Source: CAVRIA01 sp963721115 (lineage in GTDB: Bacteria > Desulfobacterota > Binatia > HRBIN30 > CADEER01). Taken from it: a stretch of 64,000 nt of DNA. Every line of letters starts with the position of its first letter. The stretch's first letter is position 1. Where the stretch lies: positions 558,001-622,000 of the forward strand of contig CAVRIA010000005.1 of assembly GCA_963721115.1 (NCBI GenBank). Reading direction: 5' to 3'. Made by a program: the position numbers and the translations under genes. This document shows positions 8,040-18,631 of the stretch, piece by piece. The notes beneath the pieces are model-generated. The model was not told the origin of the DNA, ran no database searches, and saw nothing but the letters and a program-made list of their open reading frames with translations.

Positions 8040-10737
8040 CTACCCCGTCCGGCCCTTTGCCCATTTGTAGGCCTCCATCGCCGCCAGGAGCGCGAGCGCG
8101 AGCACCAGGAGCTGCAGCCAGTGCGCGAGGGATACCGGGTGGATGCGCAGGACGTCGCGCAGGACGGGGGTGTACATCGCGGCGATGTGCAGCAGCTGCG
8201 CGGCAATCGTCCCCAGCAGGAGCAGGGGATTGCGCAGCGGATTGAGGCGAAAAGCCGACTGACTCTCGGAGCGGCTGTTGCCGACCTGGACGTTCTCGAA
8301 CAGCACCAGCAGCAGCAGCGCACTGTTGCGGGCATCGGCGAGAGACCAGCCGTGATCGAGCCAGTAGGCGAAGGCGGCGAAGGTGACGCCACCCATCACC
8401 GCGGCCGACAGCAGGCAGCGTTCGATCATCGACCGGTTGAAGACCGTCTCGCGCGGCGGGCGCGGCGGTTTCGCCAGCTCGTCGCCCTCTCCCGGCTCGA
8501 ACGCCAGGGCGACGTCCTGGATCCCGTTGGTGACGAGGTTGAGCCAGAGAAGCTGGGCCGCAAACAGGGGAATCGGCTCGCCCGTCAGCATCGCCAGGGC
8601 GACGAACGCGATCTCCGCCGCGCCGGTCGATACCAGCAAGAAGACGACCTTGCGGATGTTCTCGTAGGCGATGCGGCCCTCCTGGATGCCGGCGACGATC
8701 GAGGCGAAGTTGTCGTCGGTCAGGATCAGATCGGACGTCTCGCGCGCCACGTCGGTTCCGCGCTTTCCCATCGCGACGCCGACGTGCGCGGTGCGCAACG
8801 CCGGAGCGTCGTTGGCTCCGTCGCCGGTGACGGCGACGAAGTGCCCCCGCCGCGCCAGTGAGCGCACGATGTCGAGCTTCTGGCTCGGCTCGACGCGCGC
8901 GAAGACCGACGAATGCTCGACCAGCGAATCGAGGTCCGCGGGCGAGCGTGCCCCCGCCGCCTTCAGCTCCGCCCCGGTCACGACCTCCTCGCGACGGTCG
9001 GCCAGACCGATCTCGCGCGCGATGGCCAGCGCCGTCACCGGATGGTCCCCGGTGACCATCTTCACGGTGATGCCGGCGCTTCGACAGGCGGCAATCGCCG
9101 GGCGCGCCTCCGGGCGCAGCGGATCGATCATGCCGACCAGCCCGAGCAGGGTCAGATCGCGCGGCTCCTCGCCGAACATCGAATCGTCCCGCACCTGCTG
9201 AGGGCTCGCTCGCCGCCAGGGCGAGAACGCGAAAGCCCTGCTCGGCGAGGGCCGTGCCCTGCTGCTCGACCCACCCGCGATCCAGCGGGACGTCGCCCGC
9301 GGCGCTCGACATACGCGAGCACATGGCGAGGACCCGTTCGACCGCGCCCTTCAGGAAGACCTGCTGGCCCGAATCCCCGGCTCGGTGCAGCGTCGCCGCG
9401 AACAGCCGCTCGGATTCGAACGGGATGGTGTCGAGGCGGGGTCGGCTCTCCTCCGCGGCCGGCCTCGTCCACCCCGCCTTGTGCGCCATCACCAGCAAGG
9501 CCACGTCGACCGTGTCGCCGTGATGCCGCCATTCTTCCTCGTGTCGGCCGAGGAACGCGTCGTTGCACAGCACCGCGGCCTGGCAAAGCCGGTCGAGAGC
9601 GGCTCGCGCTCGCCGCAGGTCGACCGAGGAAGGCACCACGACCTCGCCCGTGGGGATCGTGCCCTCGCCGGTGACCTCCCAGGCCTCCTGTCCCGGCAGG
9701 AGAACGCGCTTCACCGTAAGCTCGTTCAGCGTGAGCGTTCCCGTCTTGTCCGAGGCGATGACCGTGCAGGAGCCGAGAGCCTCGACCGCCGGCAGGCGGC
9801 GGACGATCACGTTGCGCCGGCCCATGCGCGCCATGCCGATCGCCAGGGCGACGGTGATCGCCACGGGCAGGCCCTCGGGAATCGCCGCCACGGCAAGGCC
9901 GACGGAGGCGAGGAACACCTGTACGAGATCGGCGCCCGCGTGGATGGCGACGGCGCCGAGCAAAACGATGAGAATCACGACGATGATCCCGACCCGGTTG
10001 GTGAAGCGCTTCATGCGGACCAGCAGCGGGGATCGGGTCGCCTCCCGCGGCACGGAGCGCGCGATCCGGCCGAGCTCGGTGTGCGACGCGGTGGCGACGA
10101 CGACTCCGGTCGCGCGCCCGCGCGTCACCATCGTCCCCGCGAACGCCAGATCGACTCGATCGCCCAGGGCCGCGTCGCGCTCGAGGACGGCACCGGCATC
10201 CTTGACCACGGGAAGCGATTCCCCGGTGAGCAGCGACTCGTCGATCTCGATTCCCCGGCTGCTGAGCAGTCGCAGGTCCGCCGGGACCTTGCTGCCGGAC
10301 TCGAGTCGCACCACGTCGCCGGGCACCAGCTCCTCGGCGGCGAGCTCGTACTCTTCGCCGCCGCGCACGACGTAGGCCGTCGTGACGACGAGGTGGCGCA
10401 GGGCCTCGGCGCTGCGCTCGGCGTTGTATTCCTGCGCCGTGCCGATCGCGGCGTTCAGTAGGAGAACGACGAAGATGAACACCGCGTCGGTCGAGTCGCC
10501 GAGCAGGAGCGAGACGACGGCGGCGGCGAGCAGGATGTAGATCAGCGGGCTGAGGAACTGACGTACGAAGACGGCGAGCACACCGGGAGGCGCCGCGTGC
10601 GGCAGGCTGTTGCGCCCGTACCGCTCGAGGCGGCGGGCGGCCTCTCCCGCGGCGAGGCCGCTCACGGACGTCTCGAGCGCCGCGAGGACATCCGCCGCGG
10701 CCACGGCGTGAGGAGCGTCGATCTCGGACGGACTCAT
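8040..10737 (-). CDS. Cation-transporting P-type ATPase, Ca2+ (P2A/PMR1-like) type (one frameshift)
   Basis: About 898 residues. The cation-ATPase N-terminal domain (about 10-75) is followed by the actuator domain with TGES (about 171-174), then the M4 motif AVAAIPEGLPVAITVALAIG (about 283-302), which marks Ca/Mn-type P2 pumps, and the phosphorylation site DKTGTLT with Asp at about 330. After a one-base break near 9201 the protein continues QQVRDDSMFGEEPRDLTLLGLVG, then the P-domain motifs TGDHPVTALAIAREIGL and VTGDGANDAPALR, and six C-terminal helices including LLWLNLVTNGIQDVALAFEPGE. It exports or redistributes a divalent cation across the inner membrane. Na+/K+ types in the same superfamily cannot be excluded. 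The break falls at a single extra A on the plus strand and is probably technical. Confidence 0.88.
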
Positions 10738-10842
10738 CGATCAGATTCCACGGCCCGGGCCCGCCGCCCCCGGAGGGCTCTGCCCCGCAATTCGATCCGG
10801 CCTACTCTTCCTGAGCGAGCCGCCACTCGCCATGTTCGAATC

Positions 10843-10907
10843 TCGCGAAAGCGGGAATCCAGGGCGCGGGCGACCCCATCTGGATACCCGCTTTCGCGGG
10901 TATGACG
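10843..10907. repeat. Palindromic intergenic repeat, family A copy 1
   Basis: Arms TCGCGAAAGCGGGAATCCAG and CTGGATACCCGCTTTCGCGG face each other across a short GC-rich loop, followed by GTATGACGGGCT. The same element occurs at 38821-38901, and sequence similarity continues about 50 bp beyond the palindrome (…CTTGTGCAGAA here, …TTTTGTGCAAAA there). It lies between the ATPase start and the 3' end of the gene ending at 11013. It is a REP/MITE-like element without coding capacity. Confidence 0.8.
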
Positions 10908-10953
10908 GGCTCGAAGGTGCGAAGTCTCCCCCGCTGAGAACTCTTGTGCAGAA

Positions 10954-10980
10954 GCCCCCGGGGGTGCCTCCCCCGGGGGC
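10954..10980 (-). terminator. Strong GC hairpin at 3' end of the 11013-13790 gene
   Basis: GCCCCCGGGGG pairs with CCCCCGGGGGC across a GTGCCT-type loop. It lies about 32 bp past the stop of the minus-strand Cys-rich gene. No clear U-run follows, so it may act as a transcript 3' end stabiliser rather than a classical intrinsic terminator. Confidence 0.4.
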
Positions 10981-11012
10981 GTTGTGCGACGTGGAATAAC
11001 CTCGACTCGGTG

Positions 11013-13790
11013 CTACGGGATGCAGCGCGTGGCGCTGCCCGCGAAGTTGATGATCGGCGGCGTGGCGCAGGTGGCCCCCAACGGCGCCGCCGGCCCGGTG
11101 ATCGCGTTCGGCAGCACGCTGCTGAACGTGATGTCGTACGGCAGCGCGCTCGAGCCGATCGTACCCGCCGCTCCGGTCTTCACCGTCGCGCCCGGGATAT
11201 CCATGCAGGCCCCGGTCGCCGACAGGGTGTTCGGACCCGACCCCGCTCGGCTGCACAGGTCGCCGTCGATGTCGACGAACGTCGCCGTGTTGGTATCGGT
11301 CGTGAAGTCGAGGATCTGCGGGAACCCCGTGATGAGGGTGTCCGTGCCGGCGTCGTACGTGCCGTCCGTGTCGGGGCAGGAGGCGTCGGCGGCGAGCCAC
11401 GTCGTCGTGAAGACCGGGACGCTGACGATGGCGTTCGCCGTGCCGCTGCCGGTGCAGACGTCAGTCACGCTGTCGCCGACGGTGACGTCGACGCGGATCG
11501 AGGCGTCGTGGCCAGCCGTGCAAGGGATGTTCGGCAGGCTGCAGGTGGCGGAGGCGTCGCTGGTGTCGCCGTTCTCGATGACCGTGAAGTCGGAGCCGCC
11601 GTTCGAGTCGATCTTGCCGACGCCGCAGCCCGTCTGGTCGATGTGGACCGAGTAGCCGAGCGCGGGGACGCAGAAGGCCGGCGCGCTGAAGCCGCCCGGG
11701 AACGGGACGACGGTGTCGTGCACGCAGGCCGGCGCGCTCGCCGCCCCCACGTCCTGGACGATCGTGCCGCCGGTGGGGAAGGCGAACGGGGCGAACGTGG
11801 ACACCTTGAGCGTGCCCCCCGAGGTCTGGGTGAGCGTGTAGGCGCCCGGGGTCAGCGGGCAGGGAGGTACGGGGGTGACGGTCGGCGTCTCGGTCGGGGT
11901 CTGGGTAGGCGTCTGGGTCACCGTCAGGGTCACGGTCGCGGTCTGGGTCGCCGTGCTGGTTTCCGTCGCGGTGGCCGCACCGGTGGCAGTCTCGGTTGCC
12001 GTGGCCGCTGCCGTCGCGGTCTCGGTCGCCGTGGCCGTCGCGCTGGCGGTCCCCGTCGCCGTGGCCGTGGCCGTGCTCGGCACTACGGTGTAGGTGGGCG
12101 TCACCAGCATCACATCGGAGCACTGCACCGGGGTCGGCGCGTCCTTGCGCTTCATCAGCTTCACATCGTTCTTTCGTTCCTGGCCACCGAACTCCGCACA
12201 GTATCGGATCGAAGCCGATCCGACCTCGAGGACGATCCCGGCCGGACCGGCGAACGGCGGCGTCAGGGTGACCTGCGCGCCTTTACAGACCGCCTTGATC
12301 ACCTTCTCCTTCACCAGGACGATCTTGCACGTGTCGTCGACGGGGACCGCGTTTCTCCCCTTGTACTTGTATCCCTTCACGCCGGGCGGGTTGCCGAGAC
12401 CTTTCCAGCCGCTGCTCGGCAGATCATAGGTGACGTCCCCGGCGGTTGCGCCGCTCGTGTCGAAGATTCGCAGCGTCGCACCGCCGAGAGTCGGGTCGTT
12501 CGTCGAGCCCGGGACCGGAATCGGGAATACCGCCGGGGCGATCGGCTTGGATTTCGAGACAAACTTGGCCAGCTTGCCGGGTTTCACGACCACGATCTTG
12601 CCCGGGATGAGCTCGCACGCCGTCTGCGGATCGGGCGGATGCGCGCAGGCTCCGCTTCCGTCGCACACGTCCGTCGTGCACGGATTTCCGTCGTCCGCAC
12701 ACGCGGTTGCCGCCGGCACGACCACGTCGGCCGGGCAGGCGGCACTGGCGCCGGTACAGTTCTCCGCTACGTCGCACTCGCTGACCGCGCCACGGCATTC
12801 GACCGAGGAAGACGCGAAGCCGTCGCTCGGACACGTCTTGGAGACGCCGTTGCAGACCTCCGCGACGTCGCAGACACCAGCCGCCGACCGGCATTGGAAG
12901 CCGCTCGGCTTGACGCCGTCGCCGGGACACGCGGCGCTCGATCCCGTACACACCTCGGTTTCGTCGCACACGTCACCGGTCGAGGCAGCGCGGCAGATCG
13001 TGCCGGTCGACTCGAACCCGTCGGCGGGGCAGCTGCCGCTCGTGCCGGTGCAGCTCTCCGCCACGTCGCAGGCACCAGCCACCGGCCGGCAGACGACGCT
13101 GCTGGATTCGAACTGGCACGTGGAAGAGCAGCAGTCACCGTTGTTCGTGTTGCCGTCGTCGCATTGCTCCCCCGGAGAGACGATCGTATCGCCGCAGAGC
13201 GAGTACGAGACCGTGATGGCGATGTGATCGACCTGGACGAGATCGCCACTGACACCGTCGGTGGCCGAGATCGCCGCTCCGAACCCGGCGCCGTTGATGT
13301 CGGCCGCCGTCCACGACTCACCCCACAGATCGCTGGCGCCGCCATAGGTCGTGACGGCATCCGGAGGCACGGTCCACGGCGGGGCGATCGACCGGTCGGC
13401 GGTGCCGATGCTGGCACCTTTGACGATGCGCACGGCGTTGTCGTGGGCGTTGGCGAAGGCCGAGTTCTTTTCGACCGTAACTTCGATCCCCCGGATGACC
13501 GCAGCCGCCGGAATCGAGAACCCGAACCCCGTCGCCTTCAGGTACTGGGTAGGGCTTCCGCTACCCACCGCGGCAAATGCCTTCACGTCGTCGCTCGCCG
13601 TGGCGTTGCCCGGAGAGCCCCAGACGTTCACGCCGATGCTCGGATCGCTGACCACCGTCGTGGGACTGTTCGGACCTTGCGACTGTGCCCGCGCCGTCGA
13701 GGCGGCGGTGAGCAACATGAGCAGCGCCAGGAAGCACCCCGAGCGCACGAACCCCTCGAGCCGACGGTAAGTCACCCATCCGCGTTTCAT
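11013..13790 (-). CDS. Large secreted modular protein with disintegrin-like Cys-rich repeats and Thr/Ala linker
   Basis: 925 residues, intact. The signal peptide is about residues 1-36 (GCFLALLMLLTAASTARAQ). Residues about 40-195 form a beta-rich domain (VDHIAITVSYS at its end). A Myxococcus-type Cys-rich repeat follows (CDDGNTNNGDCCSSTCQFE), then five tandem disintegrin-like units of the form C-x-GACDVAE-x-CTG-x-SGSCPADGF, ending CADDGNPCTTDVCDGSGACAH. Next comes a domain with KPGKLAKFVSKS and YCAEFGGQERKN, shared with the divergent neighbour at 14062. A Thr/Ala-Thr linker of about 70 residues follows, then a C-terminal beta domain. It is probably a cell-surface binding protein; no catalytic motif was seen. 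The ATG at 13790 follows an AGGTTTCT region, and the signal peptide fixes the start. Confidence 0.75.
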   Translation of the reverse strand: MKRGWVTYRRLEGFVRSGCFLALLMLLTAASTARAQSQGPNSPTTVVSDPSIGVNVWGSPGNATASDDVKAFAAVGSGSPTQYLKATGFGFSIPAAAVIRGIEVTVEKNSAFANAHDNAVRIVKGASIGTADRSIAPPWTVPPDAVTTYGGASDLWGESWTAADINGAGFGAAISATDGVSGDLVQVDHIAITVSYSLCGDTIVSPGEQCDDGNTNNGDCCSSTCQFESSSVVCRPVAGACDVAESCTGTSGSCPADGFESTGTICRAASTGDVCDETEVCTGSSAACPGDGVKPSGFQCRSAAGVCDVAEVCNGVSKTCPSDGFASSSVECRGAVSECDVAENCTGASAACPADVVVPAATACADDGNPCTTDVCDGSGACAHPPDPQTACELIPGKIVVVKPGKLAKFVSKSKPIAPAVFPIPVPGSTNDPTLGGATLRIFDTSGATAGDVTYDLPSSGWKGLGNPPGVKGYKYKGRNAVPVDDTCKIVLVKEKVIKAVCKGAQVTLTPPFAGPAGIVLEVGSASIRYCAEFGGQERKNDVKLMKRKDAPTPVQCSDVMLVTPTYTVVPSTATATATGTASATATATETATAAATATETATGAATATETSTATQTATVTLTVTQTPTQTPTETPTVTPVPPCPLTPGAYTLTQTSGGTLKVSTFAPFAFPTGGTIVQDVGAASAPACVHDTVVPFPGGFSAPAFCVPALGYSVHIDQTGCGVGKIDSNGGSDFTVIENGDTSDASATCSLPNIPCTAGHDASIRVDVTVGDSVTDVCTGSGTANAIVSVPVFTTTWLAADASCPDTDGTYDAGTDTLITGFPQILDFTTDTNTATFVDIDGDLCSRAGSGPNTLSATGACMDIPGATVKTGAAGTIGSSALPYDITFSSVLPNAITGPAAPLGATCATPPIINFAGSATRCIP

Positions 13791-14061
13791 AGAAACCTCC
13801 CCCGGAACTTGTGACCCGATTCTGAGCCGGGCGAAGGCCCTCTGTCAAGGTCGTGTACATGTCGATGGTACAAGATACAGGTAGAAGCAGGGTTCGGGGT
13901 TCGGGGTTCGGGCGTTCTGGAATCAGCTTTTCAGACCGCGAACCCCGCCAGAAATCCTGGCTGGCTATTGGAGTGACGGTGAGGCAATCTCTTCGGCGGG
14001 AGAGATTTGATCGGGAAGCGGACCGGCGCGGCCGGTCGAGGTTCGATTTCGGAGGGTTCTC

Positions 14062-15549
14062 ATGCGTAAGGGTTTTCTTTTGGTCGCGTGCTGCACCGTC
14101 GCCATGGCGGCGGCGAGCGCGCGCGGCGCGAGCGTCTCGCTCGTCGGCGGCAAGGTGGCAAAGTTCAAGGACAAGTTCGGAACCGTCAAGGACCTCGCCG
14201 TCATCAAATTCGGCAAGGAGCCCGACATCTCCGCCCCCCTGCCCGATCCGAGCTGTCCGACACAGAGCTCGTTCACGTTGAGGAGCGACCAGCACCTGAT
14301 CGGCCCCGTCGCGCTCGACTGTCACCTCTGGCAGGCGAAGGGCTCGGGCCTGATCTACAAGGACCCCTCGCGCACCAACGGTGGCGCGCAGAAGATCCTC
14401 CTCAAGGTCGCCTCGAGCGGCGGCAAGCTGCTGATCAAGCTCAAGGGCGCCAACTACGGCTCGCTCGATTCGATCGGCGGCCCGGTCGACTTCGTCGAGG
14501 CGCAGCTCGACATCGGAACGACCAGCTACTGCGGCCGCTTTCAGGACCCGCCGTCGAGCCTGGTGAAGAACGAAACGGAGCAGGTTCTGTTCAAGGGGCC
14601 CTCCGAGCCGTGCGTGCCGCCCGCGCCAACCGAGACGCCCGTGTCGACCGACACGCCGACGGAAACGCCGACGCCGGTCGATACGGCGACCCCGACCATG
14701 ACCGGAACCGTGACGCAGACCGGCACGATCACCGAGACGCCGACGACGACACAGACGGCCTCCGTGACCGCCACACCGACCGAGACGTCCACGCCGGCAG
14801 TGCCGACGGCGTTTCGCATCGACCAGCTCGCCCTGCGCGACCCGCACGTGCTCGTGGACATCGGCTTCTGCGTCGACGTGACGGATCCGCCGGGCTTCGG
14901 GGGGTACTCGGCGAACGGCCTGATCGACAGCCAGCTGACGGCCGACGGCGACGGCGACGGCTTCCTCGACTTCAACCTGCTGGCGATCTTCCGGCCGTTG
15001 CTGCAGCCGCCGTTCGCCGGCAGCAACGTCGACATCCAGACCGCGCAGTGCACGCCGCCGGTCGGTAGCGAGGTCTGCAGCCCCGGCGCCGCCGCGCCGC
15101 AGACGACGACGTACCAGAATCAGAGCTCGGGCGTTTGCCTGTCCCCCGTCGCCGGCACCACCGGGCCGAACAACGGCGGCTCCTACAGCCCCGCCGTTCT
15201 GTCCCCGGCGGCCCCCTGCGCCAAGAGCGCTTCTACAACCATTTCCTTCCCGTTCGGCTCCCTCAGCATCCCGCTCGAGGCCGTGCAGGTCGGAGCGCGC
15301 TATGTAGGAGACCCGGCCACCGGCCTGGTCGATGGGCTGATCGTCGGCTTCATCAGCGAAGCGGACGCCAATCAGATCCCGCTCCCCCCGGATTTCCCTC
15401 TGTTCGCGGGCCAGCCGCTCAGCGTCCTGTTCCCGCGCGGCGCCGGCAACTGCACGGACGACGACAGAGACACCGGTCCCGGAGGCGAGCTCGGCTGGTA
15501 CTTCTACCTCAACTTCACCGCCCACGAGGTGACGTGGACGGGGCCCTGA
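14062..15549 (+). CDS. Secreted modular protein with Thr/Pro linker
   Basis: 495 residues. The signal peptide is MRKGFLLVACCTVAMAAASA, with a GGAGGG ribosome site upstream. The N-terminal domain (about 24-190: GGKVAKFKDKFG … YCGRFQDPP) matches in pattern the KLAKF…YCAEFGG domain of the divergent protein at 11013-13790. A Thr/Pro/Glu linker (about 190-250) follows. The C-terminal domain begins FRIDQLALRDPHVLVDIG and has Asp-rich DGDGDGFLDF. Function is unknown. The domain plan suggests a surface-exposed protein of the same family of exported modules. Confidence 0.7.
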   Translation: MRKGFLLVACCTVAMAAASARGASVSLVGGKVAKFKDKFGTVKDLAVIKFGKEPDISAPLPDPSCPTQSSFTLRSDQHLIGPVALDCHLWQAKGSGLIYKDPSRTNGGAQKILLKVASSGGKLLIKLKGANYGSLDSIGGPVDFVEAQLDIGTTSYCGRFQDPPSSLVKNETEQVLFKGPSEPCVPPAPTETPVSTDTPTETPTPVDTATPTMTGTVTQTGTITETPTTTQTASVTATPTETSTPAVPTAFRIDQLALRDPHVLVDIGFCVDVTDPPGFGGYSANGLIDSQLTADGDGDGFLDFNLLAIFRPLLQPPFAGSNVDIQTAQCTPPVGSEVCSPGAAAPQTTTYQNQSSGVCLSPVAGTTGPNNGGSYSPAVLSPAAPCAKSASTTISFPFGSLSIPLEAVQVGARYVGDPATGLVDGLIVGFISEADANQIPLPPDFPLFAGQPLSVLFPRGAGNCTDDDRDTGPGGELGWYFYLNFTAHEVTWTGP

Positions 15550-15641
15550 CGGGCCCCTTTGCGTCGCGCCAGCGGCCACTTCGAAACGCTGGACCTCCTG
15601 GGGCCATTGATGGAATATGCCCCGAATCAGGAAGGGCGCCG

Positions 15642-17155
15642 ATGGGATACCGACGCAGGGGATTCGCAGGGACGATCGCAGCGGTCGCGGTGACCGCGCT
15701 GTGCGGATGCGGGGGCTCGTCCTCGCACGGGGGCGCGACGCCGACGCCAACCGCGACGTCCAAATCGGCCCCCTCGCTGACACCGACGGCGTCCGACACG
15801 GCGACCTCGCCGCCAACCGCGACCGCGACGCGCACGGCGACCACCATCCCGACCGCGACCCCGACACCGGTTCCGACGCCCGCCGTATTCGTCTACTGGG
15901 ACCAGAACGAGGAGCAGGACGCCCGCCGGCTGGACGGCCGCCTCGTTCAGCTCGTCGCGCCGTGGGACCCGAACGGCCAGATGTGCCTCTTCCCCGACTC
16001 CTCGGGCCGACCGGGGCAGTTCGTCACCGGCTACAATCCGACGCTGCCGAGCCAGCACAACCTCGGCAGCCTGCTGCCGCTGAAGAACCCACCGGTGGGC
16101 ATGGCCGTGTGGGATCGCCACGGCGGCTTCACCGGCCAGGCCATCTACGTGCCGGGGCCCTACGCCCTGCCCGGCTCGGACATCGGCGGCGACATCCCGC
16201 CCGACAACTCGTCGATGTTCTGCACCGACGGAGTGACGGCGCACTGCAGCAGCGATGCCGACTGCCCGAACGGGATCGAAGTGCAGCGGCACGTTCAACG
16301 ACAACGGCTCGTTCACGGGCTGCGCCTTCGACTCCAAGGGCGACCTGTTCGCCGCCGACATCGGCGGTGCGCAGGGACAGGCGGCGTCCCCCGATCAGGG
16401 GCGGATCATCGAATGGTTCCCGCCCGACTACACGTCGTACATGCATCATCTTCGGTCCGACGACGGGCGGCGACGAGGCGGGAGGACACCACGTCAACGG
16501 CAGCGGCGGCCTCAGCAACCCCGGCATGATGGCGTTCGACCCCGGGGACAACCTGTACGTACCCGAGTCCGGCAAGCTGCGCGTCCTGCGCTTCGATCAC
16601 TCCGAGCTGCCGAGCGGCCCCGAGGCCTGCGGGCCCGACGGGCTTCTCACGCCGCCGGCGCAGCCGACGGTGTTCATCAGCCAGCTGGCGCCGGTCGGCA
16701 TCGGCGCCCCCGCCGGCATCGCCCGCGATCCGAGCTGCAGCACGGAGACCACCAACTGCTGGGCGGTGACCAACGTGCTTTCCGGCACCAGCCTCGGCGG
16801 CGCCGCCGGCGCCGTCTACTGGTTCGACGGCCAGGGCAACCCGATGCCCGACAAGGGCCCCATCAGCGGCAAGTTCAGCCCGTTCGGCATCTCGGTCACT
16901 TCCTCCGGGAACGTGTTCTTCATCGACATCGGCCTGACCTGCACCGACAGCGGATGCGACACGGTCACCGGCGGCGGCGGGCTCTACGAGGTCGACTTCA
17001 CGGACGGCACGCCCGGAACGCCCGTCAAGATCGCCTCCGGGATGAACTTCCCCACCAGCGTCACGATCTGCGACGCGAGCCAGCGCGTGTGTCCGGTACC
17101 GGTGTTGGAGGCCACGCCGGTCACCCAGGCGACGCCCAGCGAGGGCGGGTCCTGA
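15642..17155 (+). CDS. Lipoprotein with Thr/Pro linker and beta-propeller-like domain (two frameshifts)
   Basis: The start MGYRRRGFAGTIAAVAVTALCGCGG is a lipoprotein signal (anchor Cys at about 22). A Thr/Pro/Ala linker (about 30-80) follows. The body has repeated blades such as GCAFDSKGDLFAADIGG, GMMAFDPGDNLYVPESGKLRVLRF and PFGISVTSSGNVFFIDIG, like NHL/SMP-30-type propellers. The frame breaks near 16270 (…DCPNG to SKCSGTFNDNGSFTG) and near 16455 (…TSYMH to IFGPTTGGDEAGGHHV). Each needs one base, and the continuous homology across them argues for sequence error. It may bind a ligand or act as a surface lactonase-like protein; no active site could be assigned. Confidence 0.65.
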
Positions 17156-17162
17156 CGTCTCG

Positions 17163-17981
17163 ATGAGCGAGGTCGCACAGCGACACGTTCTGATCACGGG
17201 CGGAGCGAGCGGCATCGGGCGGCTGATGGCCCTGAAGCTGGCGGCCCTCGGTGGCCGGATCAGCGTCTGGGACATCCACCACGAGAACCTCGGCCGGGTG
17301 GTCGACGAGCTCAACGCCGGCGGTCCGGAGCCGGTGGCGCACGGCTTCGTCTGCGACGTGTCGCGGCGCGAGGACGTCTACGCGGTGGCCGGCGAGACGG
17401 TCGCCGCCTCAGGGCCGGTCGACATTCTGATCAACAACGCCGGCATCGTCAGCGGCAAGAGTTTGCTGGAGATCCCCGACGAGAAGATCGAGGCCACCTT
17501 CGCGATCAACACCCTCAGCCTCTTCTGGACGGCGAAGGCGTTCCTGCCGCGCATGATCGAGCGCCGCCGCGGCCACCTGGTCACCATCGCCTCGGCCTCC
17601 GCCCTGATCGGCGTGGCCCGGCTCGCCGACTACTCGGCCAGCAAGTGGGCAGCGATGGCTTTCGACGAGTCGCTGCGCGCCGAGCTGCGGGCGACCGCTC
17701 CGGCGATCGTCACCACGGTGGTCTGCCCCTACTACATCGACACCGGCATGTTCCGGGGCGTGAAGTCGCGCTTCCCTTGGCTTTTGCCCATCCTCAACGA
17801 GGACGACGTCGCCGAGCGCACCGTCGCGGCGATCCGCCGCGACAAGCGGCGCCTCATGATGCCGCGCACCATCTACCTGTTGCCGCTGCTGCGGCTCCTG
17901 CCGGTCGGCGCCTTCGACCGGCTCGCCGCCTTCCTCGGCGTCAACGCGTCCATGGACGAGTTCGAGGGCCGGTCGAGCTAG
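17163..17981 (+). CDS. Short-chain dehydrogenase/reductase
   Basis: 272 residues, classical SDR. The cofactor loop TGGASGIG starts at about residue 12 and NNAGIVSG is near 91. The catalytic Ser is in ASASALIG, and the YSASK active-site motif is near 158. The extension after the core (PRTIYLLPLLRLLPVGAFDRL) is hydrophobic and resembles membrane-associated retinol/17-beta-hydroxysteroid-type SDRs. It starts eight bases after the upstream lipoprotein stop. The substrate is likely a lipid-like alcohol or ketone; this is inference. Confidence 0.85.
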   Translation: MSEVAQRHVLITGGASGIGRLMALKLAALGGRISVWDIHHENLGRVVDELNAGGPEPVAHGFVCDVSRREDVYAVAGETVAASGPVDILINNAGIVSGKSLLEIPDEKIEATFAINTLSLFWTAKAFLPRMIERRRGHLVTIASASALIGVARLADYSASKWAAMAFDESLRAELRATAPAIVTTVVCPYYIDTGMFRGVKSRFPWLLPILNEDDVAERTVAAIRRDKRRLMMPRTIYLLPLLRLLPVGAFDRLAAFLGVNASMDEFEGRSS

Positions 17982-18085
17982 GGTGGTTTCTCGGGTATCG
18001 ACCCTGATTTCCGGAAATTTGCCGAGAACCTTCCGGACTTGGCGGCGCCAAGGCAGGTACACGGCCGACTGGGAGGAGGATTCCG

Positions 18086-18631
18086 ATGCGACATCGATGG
18101 GCAACCCCAGCCGTCATCAGCCTGGCAACATTGTTCCTCGCCGGCTGCGTGATGGAGTCGAAGTACAACAGTATGCTCCAGCAGCAGGAATCGCTCGAGG
18201 CCTCGCTGCGCGCGGAGATCAACGCGGACCAGGTCAAGATCGAGCAGCTGGAGAACGGCATTCGCGTGCGCCTGTCCGACGCGCTGCTGTACCGCTCCGG
18301 TTCCGTCGAGCTGCACGAGAACGGCCGGGCGGCGCTCGACAAGGTGACGGGCCAGCTCGCCGACATGGCGGCGCAGGGAAACCAGATCGACGTCGCCGGC
18401 AACACCGACGACACGCCGATTGGACCCGCGCTCGCCGGGCGCTATCGCACCAACTGGGAGCTCGCGGCGGAGCGGGCGACGGTCGTGGTGCGCTACCTGC
18501 AGGAGCGCGGCGTCGACCCGACGAAGCTAGAGGCAATCTCGAACGGGCAGTACCATCCCGTGGCGCCCAACGACAGCGCCGCCGGGCGAGCCCAGAACCG
18601 GCGCACCGATCTCCTCATTCGCCCGCATTGA
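18086..18631 (+). CDS. OmpA-family outer-membrane lipoprotein
   Basis: 181 residues. The lipoprotein signal SLATLFLAGC has its anchor Cys at about residue 21. A short helical segment with QQQESLEASLRAEINADQVKIEQLE, probably coiled coil, follows. The OmpA-C peptidoglycan-binding domain then has VDVAGNTDDTPIG-type sequence and ends NRRTDLLI. The ribosome site GGGAGGAGG is about 7 bp before ATG. It likely tethers the outer membrane to the peptidoglycan. It is intact and has no obvious operon partner. Confidence 0.88.
   Translation: MRHRWATPAVISLATLFLAGCVMESKYNSMLQQQESLEASLRAEINADQVKIEQLENGIRVRLSDALLYRSGSVELHENGRAALDKVTGQLADMAAQGNQIDVAGNTDDTPIGPALAGRYRTNWELAAERATVVVRYLQERGVDPTKLEAISNGQYHPVAPNDSAAGRAQNRRTDLLIRPH

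Noticed and set aside
10944..13814. 956-codon plus-strand frame opposite the disintegrin-repeat protein
   Set aside because: The translation is Arg/Gly/Asp-rich with no signal or domain. The minus strand has a signal peptide and ordered Cys repeats.
13561..15867. 768-codon minus-strand frame over 14062-15549
   Set aside because: Arg-rich composition, no start context, and it conflicts with two genes that have signals and ribosome sites.
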